The position numbers and the translations under genes are program-made. Source: Spinacia oleracea (taxonomy: Eukaryota; Streptophyta; Magnoliopsida; Caryophyllales; Amaranthaceae). From it: DNA of 64,000 nucleotides. The stretch is from positions 3,209,501 through 3,273,500 of the forward strand of contig NC_079487.1 in NCBI RefSeq assembly GCF_020520425.1, read 5' to 3'. Numbering within the stretch: the stretch's first letter is position 1; every line of letters starts with the position of its first letter. Positions 10,240-23,555 of this stretch are shown one piece after another. Under the pieces are notes generated by a model that saw only the letters and a program-made list of their open reading frames with translations, made no database searches and was not told the DNA's origin.

Positions 10240-13200
10240 TTGTTCATGTATTTTTTTGATTCAATGGTTTATTTTGGATGAAATCTGTAATTATTTGTGG
10301 AGGGAGTCGGAGTAGATTGTTCATCATGATTTGTAGATAATTAAGATTGATCAATACAATTAATTTAGATTCAAGTTTGTTTCAAAGGGTGTATAAAGAT
10401 ACAAAGTCAATTAGTCATTACATTCATTTTTGTTGTTGAGTTCCCATGTTTAGCGTTTCTTCAGCTTGTACTTTTTCCCAATCAGTGTGTCTCTAAATAG
10501 TTTATAACAGGGGTTTGCAAATTGTCTTGGAACTTCCCATATTAATCCCCTAGCTCCCTGTACTTTCTCCTTGTAAATTTCCGATATTAGCCTGTGCTTT
10601 GCGTTTTAAGCACATCACAGTTATTGGGGCAGGCTGAATCTGCCTCTGGTTTGAACGGAGTATTGCAGAAGTTTAACTACTCTTTGAGTCTACATAGAAA
10701 ATGAAAAACAAGAAAAATTACTTGAAAATAATGTTAAACAAACGATTGTCTGATCTAGGCAGAAATAATAGTGTACCTGTAATTGGTTTGTGATTTAGTG
10801 GTCACAGACTCACATACTCAATGCGTTGCTTAGTAAATATTCAGTTGTTTTGCTGCAGTTCTGTTTATTTCTTTTGTTGTCTTGATCAGTTAGTTGTTTG
10901 GTGATGATGTTGAGTTGCAATTTGCTGTACTCTAGTCTATACTACTGCTATAGTGATTTTGGTGTTTTTGACGATTGGAGTTGGTTGCTTTTTTGTTTAG
11001 TTGGTACTGTTGAGCTGCAGGTAACCTTATTGCCTTTTGTACCTCCTGATCTCACTATCAAATACCATGCCAACAACATGTACAAACCCATAGATACATA
11101 AGGTGCACGAGCCTAGCTTGATTTTGATAATTTAGAGGAGATGGGGACTGGCCTAGGCTATGTAACTTAGAGTCTTCCATCCACTGGTGTAAATGTATTA
11201 AGACATAAAATTTATGCATTTCAACCTAATATTTTCTGTTGTTGGTTGATCCACTGGTGGATGCTAGTTTGAACTTTCCATGCCTTAAGCAAGTAAACCA
11301 AAGGACACATTCTTGACAGGATATGTATTGACTTAAATCCAAAAAAGGCATGAAATGAGTACAACAAACTAATAGCCAACTAATAGTAGACACATTCTGA
11401 TCTGGTTTTCTTTTTAGTTCTGCTCTGATTTGCTGCTTGCTATTCAGTTCTGTTCTGATATGCTGCTTGCTGTTCAGTTCAGTTATGATCTGCTTTACTG
11501 TTCAGTTCTGTTCTGATTTACTTTGCTGTTCACTTTCGTTTTGATCTTCTTTGTTGTTTAGTTATGTTCTGATCTTCTTTGTTGTTCAGTTTTAGGTGAT
11601 TAATAGGCTAGCAACACAATGTTCATCAGTAATTAGCTATTTATAGATTAGAAAAAATCAACTTGGTCTCCTGAATGATAATTTGCTATGATTCTTGTTG
11701 AGTTTGGGTTTACAGCTTAACACTATGGCACCGACTTATTCTTGTTATGTTTTTCTCACTTGTTACATTTGATGTTGCCATCTATGTACTTTAAGCTTTT
11801 GTGTGCCACAAATCCATCCATTGTTTCTGTGAAGGTTGAAAATAGATTCCTCGCGTCTCATGGCATCATTGTCCCTCCTCAATTGGTCAAGGTGGTTCAA
11901 TCCCATTAATGTTAACCTGGCTTCTATTATACAAAAAGATGTTTCACTCGAGTGTTTTTCTAGAGGCTAGCCTAGTTTTCTCTCGTGACAATTTGAGAAA
12001 ATAATTTTGGTCACCATTGTATTTTCTTGTATTGTACTCGCATGTTGACAGGTTCTACCATGCCAACCATGGCCCATGTATTCGTTGTTTCACCATGACA
12101 CCCTTCTGTAATGAAGCTGAAACGGCTTTGCCAATGGTGTACAGAAGGAACCTCTTGTTACTTGGGTTCATAAAAATATTCACGTTGGACTCCTATTACT
12201 ACTTGTGTCCTTTGTCGAGCTTTTCTGTTCTTCTTTTTTCCAGTAGTTGCTGCTTTTTTACTTCGTTAATGTTTCGACTTGGGGATCTTTGGCATGCTTT
12301 GTTACTATATAGTTGTCCCTTCGAGCAGAAGTGCAGACCCCATAATATTTCTCCCCCCTCCCCTTTTTAAAGCAAATTCTCACAAGGAATAGAAGCCAAG
12401 CAAGAGCTCTATGTAACCATTTGCCCTTAAACTTAAAAAGTTTCATGTGGGTGATCTTTTGGAGACATTTGTGGAAGTCTTAGACTAATTAGGGTAAGGC
12501 TATGCACTATTGTATGTCTCCAGTCCTCTAGACCCTGCATCAACAAGACTTATATCGAGTGGCGAACTGGCGATGGTTGTTTCAGGCTTTCAGCAACATT
12601 TTCTTATAGCTTTTGATAACTTCAGTTGATTTGTCATGATCCTAAACACTGATTTGTACTGTAGCAATATATTGCAGGCAATATGTAATTCATGCTATTA
12701 ATTCTGCAAATTATTTCATGGTTACTGATGGCAAGACACGAATGCAGGGTATATTGACAAATGAAACGAAGTGCCTGAGGCGTGAGACCGTCACAGTTAG
12801 AGACGAGACATTGTTCGATTTAAGTCTTGATATAGAACAGAACAGCTCCATCCAAGGTAATCTACGCTTTTGGCATCAGTACTCCGATTCTTGTAGATAC
12901 CCCATCTTTTAAATTTCTTAAAAGAACTTCTAAGCACCTGTAGACCCCAAAAAACACAAACTTTAATTGATCATATTCAATATCAGGAAATTTTGGTCAC
13001 ATTCCATATCAAGCAACTTTAGTCACATTCAATGTCAAGTTATGTTTTGGAATACACATTCACCAATAGGTACACACAAAGTACATAAAATAAAAGAATA
13101 CACAATTCAACTGTACTGATAGCGTGCTTTTGTAGCCGTTACTTCTGCAACAACTGCACTTTAATCATTGATAGCAACAACAACAGAACATCGGTATGTG

Positions 13201-14150
13201 CCTTGAATAAGGGTTTCAACCAAGTTACATGTTGTAGCGAGGAAGAAATAATACTGGTAACACAAAAGGAGTTGCTTAATAGAAAAAAGTGTTAGTTGTA
13301 TGATGTACTCATATGAATTTCAACAAAAAGTGTGCAAACTAGTTTATTTTTAACAAGTCTTTATTCGTGATTATGTGATCCTTTTGAACTCTCTCATCAC
13401 AAGTGAGTCATCAAGTTTCCTATGCTATGAATCTATTACTATTTCTGACCTTTTGCGTTTCCTTGTAGTGACAAATATCAGTAATTGCTATATTGTTGTT
13501 TCATTTCTTTTATTTTTATTAATTTTGTTTTACCCTTATCATTAGCTATGTGTTTTCTCTATCTAATACTATTTTATGAATTAAAGGCCTTTGTTCTTTT
13601 CATTCTTTAAAAATTATTAGGCAATATAAGTTGGTTAAGTTTTGGTTAGGGATTTTAAGTTAATTTTACAACCAATATAAGTTCGGATAAAGTTTAATAA
13701 GTTCAGATCCGTACTAAAAAGGCTATGTTTGGTTGAACTTTATTTAACTTAACTTAACTTATTTGAACTTTTTTTTTTGTACCTTATTTTTATTTGTCGA
13801 TTTGTACAAATTTCTTGTGTTGGATTGAAATTATTTGTCATATGGATTTGGAACAGGTTTTAATTAGTTCTATTTTTGTGGATAGTTCAATTACAAATGG
13901 AACTCTGCCGGATTTTCCACTTTCACTATCAATTTATGTTTAGACTTTTGTAATACATAAGGGACTACAGTGGGAGTATTGATAAATTTACATGAATCAT
14001 TGGGTATTGAAAAAAGTTGCCATTTACCTATTATTCTTAAAGTTTAGCTTTAGTCATTCATTTTCATGCTTCTTTTTTCTTTCGTATTTGGATTTTATTC
14101 ATTGATTATAAGTTTCTCATGAAAATGTTACACTTGATTTGTTTGATGTG
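10240..14150. other. CACTA interior without recognised genes
   Basis: AT-rich DNA with short open frames only (longest about 117 codons at 12017-12370). None shows a recognised domain or the TNP2/TNPD-type transposase expected of an autonomous element. Captured and decayed host sequence is possible but not identifiable by eye. Confidence 0.55.
11400..11590. repeat. Short tandem repeats in CACTA interior
   Basis: Imperfect units of about 27-30 bp built on GTTCAGTT(C/T)TGTTCTGAT followed by TGCTTTGCT or CTTCTTTGTT, about six in a row. No coding function is apparent. Confidence 0.75.
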
Positions 14151-14499
14151 CAGGATGGTGCATGTATTCAAGAGTTACAAGCTACTTTAAATATGTGAAG
14201 ATTTATAGGGTTTTTGGCACAAAAATATTACATAGTAGATAGGTTTAAAAAAATAGAGTAATCGGACCGTGATTGCAAGATTTTATTTTATTTTAGTGGA
14301 TTTAGTTTTAGTACTTATGTTTTCTTTTTACTATTCAGACAATTGTAAAAGATATTATGCTTATGAATTTAAGGTATTTGAAATGTGTACATTTTTGAAC
14401 TTATTTGTTATGAAATTTCTTATTATACGTAGTTCTTATTTATTACATGAATATGGATAACTAAAATCCATTTGCGAACGTAGCTTTGGACCAATTGAA

Positions 14500-14987
14500 A
14501 GTGTTTCCATAAGCTCAAATAAAAGCGTTATCATAAACTCAAATGAAAATGTTGCCATAATTAATAAATAAAAAACAAAAGGTTGTCATACACTCAATAG
14601 AAAGTGTTGCTATAAATACAATTCGATGTGTTACCATAAGTATAAGAAAGTGTTGCCTTAATTTTAAACTTCTACCAAAACCAAACTAATAAGTGTTGCC
14701 TTAAGTTAGCGAAAACTGTTGCCTTAAATGCGTAAATGTTGGCTTAAGTTGTTGAATAATTGTTGCCATATGTTAAAAGTGTTGCCTATAAAAAGTGTTG
14801 CCTTAGTTATTTATGGCAACGGTTTATCACAAGTGTTGCCTAAATCCGAGAAACTGTTGCCATAGACTTATAGCAACGCCCCCTATTGGTAACGGTTTTT
14901 AAACCGTTGCTATAGGCCTATTACAACGGTTAATTGGTCTATGGTAACGGTTTATTGCCGTTGCTATAATCCTGTTTTGTAGTAGTG
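14500..14987. repeat. CACTA right subterminal repeats
   Basis: More than a dozen short repeats of the type GTGTTGCCATAA, GTTGCCTTAA and CAACGGTT, mostly in one orientation until the last 130 bp, where inverted pairs appear. They match the left-end cores and define the transposase-binding end. Confidence 0.85.
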
Positions 14988-15701
14988 TGTTAGGCACCTT
15001 TTTAGGCCTGAAACTGGAACGGGGAGGAACTTCCTTTCGCTTTCGATCAGGACGAGCTTTCACAGTCTTAATACTATAGGTACGAGGTTTGGCAGAATCA
15101 GGACCCTCATACCTAACACGAATACGAGGTATCAAAAGCTCAGCTGGCTCCCCATTACGAGCCTCGGCCCTCACATCTTTATCATCGAAGCTCATCCACA
15201 ACTTGTAGTTTTCAGAAAGACCCACAAACCCATTTGTAGCTATGGCCCAACGCGGGAGACCATCATAATACTTAGCCCACGCTAGGACCCGTGTTTGTGA
15301 AAAGGCCGCTACCTTAGGTGGTACCGTATCAGAAAAGGGGATAGTCTGCCTTAAACCATATTGACGCATGACTCGGTAAGGGAAAATATAAATTGGACGA
15401 GATAGCCCCAACAAAGAAATATAAACCGATACATCAGAACCCCCTTGTCATAGTAGTCAAACCCCACCATGGTACCACCCACTTAATGGAACAAATGCCG
15501 TAAGTAAAAAAGGAGGTCCATTCGGCCTCGTCCTGGCCTTGGTGCAAGTATCTTCGGTTACCCAAGGCTATAGGGCGATAATGTTTAGGATCGGCAGGAG
15601 CTTCCAAAGGTCTAAGCCGTTCCGCAAGCCAAATCTGCAAAAACAGGGTACGATCGAATTAAAAGAATGAAAAGAAAAAAAAAACGGTCCCTGGGGCGCA
15701 G

Positions 15702-15758
15702 TTTCAATGCCTAGGACCAGGCGCCGAAAACTCCAGCGCCCAGCCCTGGGCGCTGAAA
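15702..15758. repeat. GC-rich palindromic module (antisense-ORF intron copy)
   Basis: TTTCAATGCC at the left, GGCGCCGAAA in the centre, GGGCGCTGAAA at the right. It lies in the predicted intron between two exons of the antisense ORF. Confidence 0.85.
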
Positions 15759-16640
15759 CTCAGCCCCAGGCAAAAGAAATATATGCAAAAGGGGCGTATG
15801 CGTGCGCAAAGAAGAAAATCGATTACCTGCAGTAATAGGGGGCATCCCTTAAAATGTTCAGATTTGGCATCCTTCTTCAGCTCATCCGCGCTCAGCAAAG
15901 TCTCGGCAACAACCAACGGCATAATAGAATAGCAACTTTTCATCTGGCTAATCAAGGGGACCAACCTTATGTCACCAAACGTGCCATTGTTATTCGACAG
16001 CAAATAGTGATTTAACAAGCAAAATACAAGGGCTCGGATATTCAATTTCTGTTCAGTCATATTCTTACTAGGCATAAAATGATGTTTTACAAGTTTTGCC
16101 AAGTTAACCTCGTCACCTACAACAATCTCAGCAAACATGTTATCATCTAGTCCTAGGAAAGTCCCTATGGTTGTTTTACCCTCTTCAATAGTGCCAGGGT
16201 AACAGGAGTAGCATTAGTAGGATAACCAAGGATCGCAGCAAATTCATATGGCAAAGGACATATTTTGTTGCCCCGAAAGGCAAAAACATGATGATCGGAG
16301 TCCCAAAAACTTAGGGCAGCATGCATAAAGTTATAATCAATATTAATTTGTTGTAAGCCTAAAAGTGCCTCTAAGTGATTTTTTTTTAACAAAGCCTTTT
16401 CTGTGGGAGTAAGGGCCCGTAGCCAACGCCTAACAGTCCGTTGGAGTGAGAAAGTAGGGATCGACATGGCAAAAGCAATGAGTAATTAAAACACAGCAAA
16501 AAAGAGAGAAAGAATTTGAGAATGGTGGAAAATAGGGACGTATCTAGCCCCTATATATAGCTGGACGCACCCAGTGACATCCTGATCCCATTCGGAAACG
16601 TGTTAGGAAATCCAAAAGTCAAATATCACCAGGAAAAGAC

Positions 16641-16697
16641 TTTCAGCGCCCACGGCTGGGCGCCGAAATGTTTAACGCCTGGCCTTGGGCGCTGAAA
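16641..16697. repeat. GC-rich palindromic module (copy upstream of antisense ORF)
   Basis: TTTCAGCGCC at the left, GGGCGCCGAAA in the centre, GGGCGCTGAAA at the right. It lies about 170 bp upstream of the antisense ORF start. Confidence 0.85.
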
Positions 16698-17559
16698 ATG
16701 CAGCCCAAGGCCCAGATTTCACAAAACGCGGAACAGGAAAGGACTTAAGACTGTGTTGCTAAACACGAGGCCCTATTGCAAGTAGGATCAAGCCCAAAGC
16801 ACCTTTAGCTCCCAAATAAGCAAATATAAACATTAAAACTTGGTCGAAACTTAGACTCGTCTCAGAAAATGCTTATGTACACTTTTCAAAAAACAAATTA
16901 AATATCATGGTCATTCTTCGAAACACCAAAAAAGTGTATCGTTAAGTCGTTGGTTTTCCAAATAAAAAATGTTTGTCTGTCAAAGGATTAATCCGGGCCA
17001 AGCTAAAACCGGATGTCGCCTGAAAACTAAAGTCGCACTCTACGGCTTCGCTAAAGTAGCACACTACTATAAAAGGTCGCTCGCACATACGAGCATGACC
17101 CCAAACATGATTACAAGATGCGAAAAACGACCGACGAGCCCCAGTGCTTGGGGGCTCGCGAAAAATAGACTCCAACAACGATCAAAATCACATTCCCTGA
17201 CTGCGCCATACACCATATCATGTTTGGATATCTCAAAAAAAACAACAGGTTCGACCTCAGGGAAAGGTCGTCATTGACACTTGTGCACAGTCCTTTGATC
17301 GGAGACCAAGTTGAGCCGTAAAAAACTAGCTCAAAATCACGAAAGCAGACGGTCGCGAGACAAAGGTCCGTCTGAACACGTTGTCAGCCCACGTTCAGGT
17401 TACAACTAAATTCGAGCATCCCTCGAAAGAATTTGCTCTTGCAAGAATGAATAAAAAGAAATTCTCAAAAGAAATCACAAAGAACCAAAGAAATAGGAAC
17501 TTGCCCATCTTCAGTTGGCAAGATCGCGTCACAAACCGCGCGAGTTCCCAAATCGAAAA

Positions 17560-17995
17560 AAACGAATTCAGGGACGTCCACCCTTAGCGGACAGGGCTCG
17601 CCCACCTTCAGCGGGCGGGGTCTGCGTCACTAACCGCGCAGGTCCTCAGTTTTCCAAAAATGAAGTCTTCAAAAACAAAATGAAACAGGCTCGCCATCTT
17701 CAGCCGGCGGGGTCTACGGCGCAAACCACGTAGGACCTTATTTTCAAAAAAACACAAAACAAATTTCAAAATAGATTCGTCCACTTCTATCGGACGGGGT
17801 GTCCACCCTTAGCGGACAGGCTCGCCATATTTAGCCGGCGGGGTCTACGTCACAAACCGCGTAGGTCCTTATTTTCAAACTTCAAAAATAGATTCGTCCA
17901 CTTCTATCGGACGGGGTGTCCACCCTTACAGGACAGGCTCGCCATCTTTAGCCGGCGGGGTCTGCGTCACTAACCGCGCAGGTCCTTAGTCGCTG
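17560..17995. repeat. Tandem array of short hairpins upstream of the 3' LTR
   Basis: Units of about 110 bp repeat about four times with diverged first units. Each unit contains successive mini inverted repeats: GTCCACTTCTATCGGAC, GTCCACCCTTAGCGGAC, CGCCATCTTTAGCCGGCG and a GCGTCACTAACCGCGC-like one, separated by AT-rich runs. No coding function is seen. Confidence 0.85.
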
Positions 17996-18490
17996 CAGCG
18001 ATAACTTTTTCTGGTTTTCCCTTTTCTAAAAATTAAAAGGATTGGTTTTCCGTTTTTTTCCAAAAAAGAGCGATGTGCTGGATTTTCCTTCGTTTTACGT
18101 CCCATAAAAACAAGGGGGTTTTCTCGTTTAGCTAGCCCTGAAAATGAGAATCTTTAAAAACATTTTTACCTCGTGATTGAGCCAGGCCCAATTACACTTT
18201 ATAGCTTTGATTTCGAAAACATCTGTAGCTACTCCCAATGACAAAGTGAGGGAGTTCCTACGCCTCTTTTGATACTTCCAATGACAAAGTGAGGGAGTAC
18301 TCTATACCATCCGTTGACAAATCCCAATGACACGTGAGGGATATGTCGACACTTCAAAGTGATGACCCTTAAGTCAAATGTTATCACTCGGGGGCTCGTG
18401 AGACCCTCGCAAAACAGGTCACATACACCATGGCTTGTGTGACGCACTCCGTCTAATACTTTGACCATCGTCTCATCCCGAGACTCAGTC

Positions 18491-18505
18491 AAAGTGGGGG
18501 CTAAC
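18491..18505 (+). other. Gypsy polypurine tract
   Basis: AAAGTGGGGGCTAAC ends directly at the start of the 3' LTR, the expected place for the plus-strand primer. Confidence 0.75.
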
Positions 18506-19965
18506 TGTAGACACCTACTTTTTTCCCCATTCCCGAAAGGGAAAGGTTCGATGATGAAAGCGTAAATCTCCACTTGACAACGCATCTCCTATTAAATAAC
18601 GAATCTCAATTCCCCTCTTCATTTCACCCGAAACCTGCTATTTATAGAAACCTGCTAAAAATAGTAACTGCCGTAAAGGGTAGCTTCTAAAAGTGGCAAG
18701 TCATAAAAGATAGAAACCTGTCAGAATTAGGTGTTGCACTCCAACGTAAATCCTAAATGAGATAGAAAACTGCGAGAATCCTATTCCTAATATGATTCGG
18801 AAATAAGAGTTACGTATTAATTAAAATCCTAACGAGTCTAGAGTTCGTAATGGGCCCAGACGCATCCCGTCACAAGGTTAATACGCACTAAAAGACTCGA
18901 TTAAGTCTCAAACACTACGGATTTCAGGAATCCGAATCTGACTAAGAAAACAGCCCAGACCCTATTTTCAACGCCTAGCTCTGGGCGCCGAAATCTTCGG
19001 CGCCCAGGCCTGGGCGCTGAAAATACCTGGGTACGTGTTTTTTCCTAATTCTTTGTGGATTAGAACTCTGCAATTCTATCTTTCCACGAACTCTTCCCTA
19101 TAAATACAGCCCCAAATTCGACGCGAAAAACACACACACACAATTATATTCTGAGTATTGACTCCAACCCTTAGCCTAAGCCTCACGCTGCGAAATTGTT
19201 CACGCGTTCTGTCGCAATCGATCCATAAATCGAACATAACGTATCCTGTCCCGTAATTTGAGATTCGTTAAATAAAAAGGAGAAATAGCAAAGTCAAAGT
19301 GGTTAGTTTTCTGAGAACCGTGACGCACCTCTCAAGGGTGCGTCGTAATGTGTCCCTTTTCGATGATTTAATTGCTTTCCTCGCCCTTTTTATGAACTGT
19401 TAAACTAACTAAATCTGATTTTTCTATCACGCCAAACAAATATAATATTTTTGGGAAATTGGATTATCATGCTAGGTCCCTTAATGCAATCTAAATCAGA
19501 TAATCGCGCCAAACAAATATAATATTATATGCTGCATATTGTAAAAATCAACTCAGATTAGTTTAATAGTTAACGCATGTCCCTTCAATTATTTATGCTG
19601 AGCTAGTAAGGATATCCTGCCTCTGGAGTTATCGAAGAGCCAGTACTCCTCTCGGTAGTTACAGTCCCCCGAACCCTCAATCTCTACCTTGCGGGTGTAT
19701 GTTGAGAGATCCCCACACCAGGGATCACAAGGGAACCTACGGCCGTCGTGGTCAAACATAATTGCACTCCCTTTATGTCACGATAACCGGGTTTTGTCAG
19801 TTTTTCTCATTGTTGTTAAAAACTGAATGGCGACTCCTATATTACTAGTCAATTGGGTGTAAACTCACAGGAAATCCAATTACACTTGATTGAATAAAAA
19901 AGAATCGTCACACCCACGAGGGACGAGGTCACGCATTAGCCTCGTGCTTTTTCGACCCCCTCACA
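18506..19965 (+). repeat. 3' LTR of inner gypsy element
   Basis: Matches 1985-3422 and is followed by the target duplication GGTAG (19966-19970). It contains a palindromic module at 18966-19023. A small patch near 19500 (CGCCAAACAAATATAATATT, also at about 19430) looks like a short internal copy or template-switch event not present in the 5' LTR. Confidence 0.92.
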
Positions 19966-22900
19966 GGTAGATTATTGGTGCCCTTGATTAATTGCTGCAA
20001 ATATTTATGTGATGCATAACGTGTTTTACTAACCATCTAAGTGGGCCATTCATGATAATGAATGGGTGAATGGTATATATTGTATATGTACTGTTTTGCA
20101 GGTTATGAAGTGACTAGTATGGCCCAAATAGGATAGAAAATATGGTCTGCGTACCATTAATTTGAATGTAATTGGTCTAAAGTACCAAAATTATTTTTCA
20201 ATTCAAATATGGTCTGCGTACCATCAAATAGTTGTAATTAGTTTAATTATAGCTTATCCTATTTGGAGAAAATGGCGCCTTCCACGGTGAATTCAAGACG
20301 AAGTTTCCATTTTCGAGACGGACTTTGAAGTTGAAGCTTCAAGATGAAGTCGGGCCATACTAGATCACATTTATCTTATGCATGCTTTAAGTTATTTATT
20401 GCTTTAAATATGTCTTAATTATGCATGAGATTGTGGCTTGATTATGTTGCATGATTAAGGATTTTAGTTCACTTAAAATCTAACCAACATAGTAAGAGCC
20501 TTAAGTTCCAAACTTAAAAATTGATTTAAAAGGTGCCATGCCAAAATAACACTTACTTGGATATCCTTTACATCGATCTTAGTAATAGTTTTCCGCCATA
20601 GCGAGGTGTTACTTGTCGATACTAAAGGGGTAAGGTACACAAATAATTGTGAGTACATGTTAGTTTTGGTGAAACTCAACGATATAAGTAAGGAGTCCTT
20701 TTATGTCGTGGCAAAATCAATAGGTTTACCTAATAAGTTCTTAGACGTACCTATCAACCAAGAGTAGTTTCTAGACTATTAGCAAAAGGCTTTTGCTTAC
20801 CTAAAAGATTTTAGAATTGAGTCTAAATACATAATGTGCTTAATTCTTCAATGGATTTTAGGATCTTGGAATCATTTTATTCACACCTGCCGGAACATTA
20901 AATTCGAATAAAATGCTAATAACTTGTTTAAATTGCATGAATGCTTTCATTTTCAAGTTATTACTCATGATAAATGTTTAGACTTTGCATGCTTCAATGA
21001 ATGTTTTAATTATTGTTTATAATTAAATATCTTGCACTGCAATAAATCCTTTTAGAAAGGTAACAGTAAATTTCCTCGATTGGTAGTGAATCCAAGAACG
21101 ATTCACGAAAATGAGAGAAAATGAGCAATTTAAAATGTACGTTTCTTTTAGCGACTTTTATGGTTGTTTTCGAGTATCAAAGTCGAATGGCGAACCGATT
21201 GGTGCTTGTGAATTCAAAATACAATGTAGTTTTGAGATCATAAAGCATTGAGTTTAAACGCTCAGCTTTACCAATGGTTAACAACCGAAAATCTTTTTCC
21301 ATTTAATTCTCGAATGAGTCTAGTCCCTAGACATTCGAATAGATCGATGCTTAGAGAACTTTAGAAGATTCTGGTAAGATCATCTAGTTGAAAAGAATAT
21401 TCAACATAAATAAAATGGTAAGAACTTTGTTGGAGTGACATTGGACATGTCTAACAAAGTATAAAAGTCAACACCAGAGAATTCAATTCTTAAAACTATA
21501 AGAAAGGGTACAAGAAATAGGAAAACAAGGAACAAATGAAAGGAATTTACGATTCCGTTTCTACCTATAAGTTTAAGTTTAAAGAGAGTGACCTAGCAAT
21601 CAAACTTCCTTGGTATCATATACCGCTTGAGGTTCTTACTTCGGTAATAACTCAAACAATGGAAGCTAGGCTACACTAATGGCCTACAAGTGGGAATGAA
21701 GCATGGCAATGCTACATTAGTTGTAGGGTCATCTAGTTTGTTTTAAGTCCTTTTAAAGGCTGGAACTTAATGGCTATTTTGTTCCATAATCAGCATACCT
21801 AAATTTCTGTTTTCTAACACAGAAAGACTCACATTCAAGAAAAACAAAAACAATGTTTGTTTGTTTATTTGAGTGAAATGGTCAATTACGGGTTGAGTCA
21901 ATCACAAACAACTCTTTAACAATAAAAACTTTACTAGGTTCAAATCAACCCCTTGATTTGAGTTCCACTAATCTTTGGCACTGTTGCTTAGACCATATCA
22001 ACAAGTTAACATTCAAAAGCTCTATTTTGATGGACTTTTGAAAGTTCATTGATTTCTAGATCAATTTAAGACAACTAGTCTTACTTGTTGAAAGTAACAA
22101 AAGATATGAACTATTGTTAGAACGCCTAGACAATAGAGTTCAAAGCTAAAGAAAGGTTTTTATGACTTTATTATTTCACACAGATTTGAGTGAATATAGG
22201 TTTATTTACTCAATGTGATATAATTTTGAATCTGTTTGGCTAGTTCAAAGATTCAAAAGTATAAAATCCACTTGGCAAGGAATCATAAAGATCTAGGTCA
22301 GATCATGTTGATGATTACTTAAGTCAAGAATGATCATCAATGATTGTGTGTTGTAAATTCACGATCTAGCTCCATAAGATATGGCATATCTACGTTGGAA
22401 TAATCGAAGTCAATTAGTACTTGATTCGATCAATGATGAATCATAAAGACTTTTCCTATAATTTCTAAAACAAAATGCTCAACTACCACCAAACTAAACC
22501 AAATTCTTCAAAGCTAATGAAAAGTAATTTCAGAATATCTTTTCATAAATATATATCTAAAGAGTTGCTAAACTCAGTGGGAGCTTAGTGTTTGTTATTC
22601 AACAAACTAAGGCCCATGTCTAGATATATGTTTCATTGTGATTTATTCAAATGAGATACAAGGGTATTGTTTCTACCACGAATTTTTGAGAACATAATGT
22701 TTGTTTGCTCGAAATAATGTCCTTTTGGAGATTCGTTTCCAAAATGACAAGTGGGAGAAAATAGACCTCGAAAGGTCTTCGAGGCGAACAACAAACATAA
22801 ACGGACATTCCGGAGGCTTTTCGAAGTTCTTCAGAAAATCCGAACACGTATTCTTTAAGGACTTTAGAAGTGGCTTTAAAGAATAGACATCTCTTAGAAG

Positions 22901-23222
22901 ACTTCACAAGTGCTTCAAGGAGAACAGAATATTCAAAGGACTTTCAAGTGGCTATTAACATTCTATTTGTTTGATGTTCTATACCCAAGTAGGCATAGAG
23001 TTCAAGTCACTGAAACTATGAGATTCTTCTATTAGATAGTGAAGAAACCTACAACTTGCAGTCAAACTATTTTCATGTAGATTAATGAGTTTGTAACCTG
23101 TAAGAAATCTATGACAAAACCCAGATTCCCTAAAATGGTTAGAGGCCATATATAGACTCAAATGTTTTAAATGGTTAGAGGCCATAAAACATACTCAATG
23201 TTTTGATGACAAAATTGAAATT

Positions 23223-23555
23223 TTGTTGATTTGCAAGAATAGTTTCACACCCATTGGTTGCAAGTTTGTTTTAAGGATAAAAACCATCAAACATGAAATT
23301 GTGTTCACACACAAAGCTAGATTAGTTGCTAAAGGTTACAAGCAAATTCATGGCATGGATTGTGTTGAAACCTTATGCATAATCTTAATGCTCAAGTCTA
23401 TAAATCTAGCAATAATTACATATTGGTACATATTTCAATTGGATGACAAAACATATTCCTCAATCAAATGTTGGAAGAAACTATGTACATGGTATGTCAT
23501 AGGATTTGTGGATCGAAATAAATGCTTGAATAGAAAGCTGGCTTATGAAACCTAA
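23223..23555 (+). pseudogene. Copia reverse transcriptase remnant
   Basis: A 110-codon open stretch. It contains PIGCKFVLRIKT, then HKARLVAKGYKQIHGMD and VETL, matching the start of copia reverse transcriptase (usually PIGCKWVFKIK...KARLVAKGY.Q..GIDY.ETF). Further on, MLKSINLAI and IFQLDDKT align with the M-D-V-K-T-A-F-L region, but the catalytic aspartate motifs are degraded. It ends well short of the Y-x-D-D box. Confidence 0.8.

Larger units (their letters stand above)
9306..14987. mobile_element. Non-autonomous CACTA (En/Spm) transposon
   Basis: It starts CACTACAAGAAAAAAGGG and ends with the inverted complement TTTTGTAGTAGTG. The exact 3-bp target duplication TGT lies at 9303-9305 and 14988-14990. 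Dense subterminal repeats line both ends. In 5.7 kb I found no transposase-like protein, so it is a non-autonomous copy. The interior (about 9600-14150) is AT-rich, with a 240-bp tandem duplication whose sequence looks like a captured gene leader. Confidence 0.93.
8974..16467 (-). pseudogene. Antisense extra ORF of Tat element (plant-mobile-domain/DUF7745-like), broken by CACTA insertion
   Basis: Reading on the minus strand from 16467: MSIPTFSLQRTVRRWL, then a block with AILGYPTN, then a change of frame near 16190 into a block ending CPLLLQ with a splice donor (15830 region). An exon from about 15638 begins IWLAERLRPLE and contains WTSFFTYG and VPWWGLTTMT. A second frame change occurs at the five-C run 15440-15444, after which the reading continues through LLGLSRPIYIFPYRV to 14991. 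The CACTA element interrupts it there, and the C-terminus resumes at 9302-8974. The pattern resembles the antisense ORFs reported near the 3' end of Tat/Ogre elements, related to plant mobile domain proteins; function unknown. Two frameshifts plus a 5.7-kb insertion make it non-functional here. Confidence 0.75.
1985..19965 (+). mobile_element. Non-autonomous Tat/Ogre-like Ty3/gypsy element nested in copia
   Basis: LTRs at 1985-3422 and 18506-19965 both run from TGTAGACACC to CCCCCTCACA. The 5-bp target-site duplication GGTAG flanks the element (1980-1984 and 19966-19970). The primer-binding site, gag and protease are present, as is a minus-strand extra ORF typical of this lineage. No reverse transcriptase, RNase H or integrase was found in the 10 kb after protease, even discounting the CACTA insertion. 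The element would need enzymes from a relative to move. Confidence 0.92.

Noticed and set aside
17560..17995. CRISPR-like array of spaced repeats
   Set aside because: Eukaryotic retroelement context, repeats are diverged 110-bp units with internal hairpins, no regular unique spacers and no cas genes.
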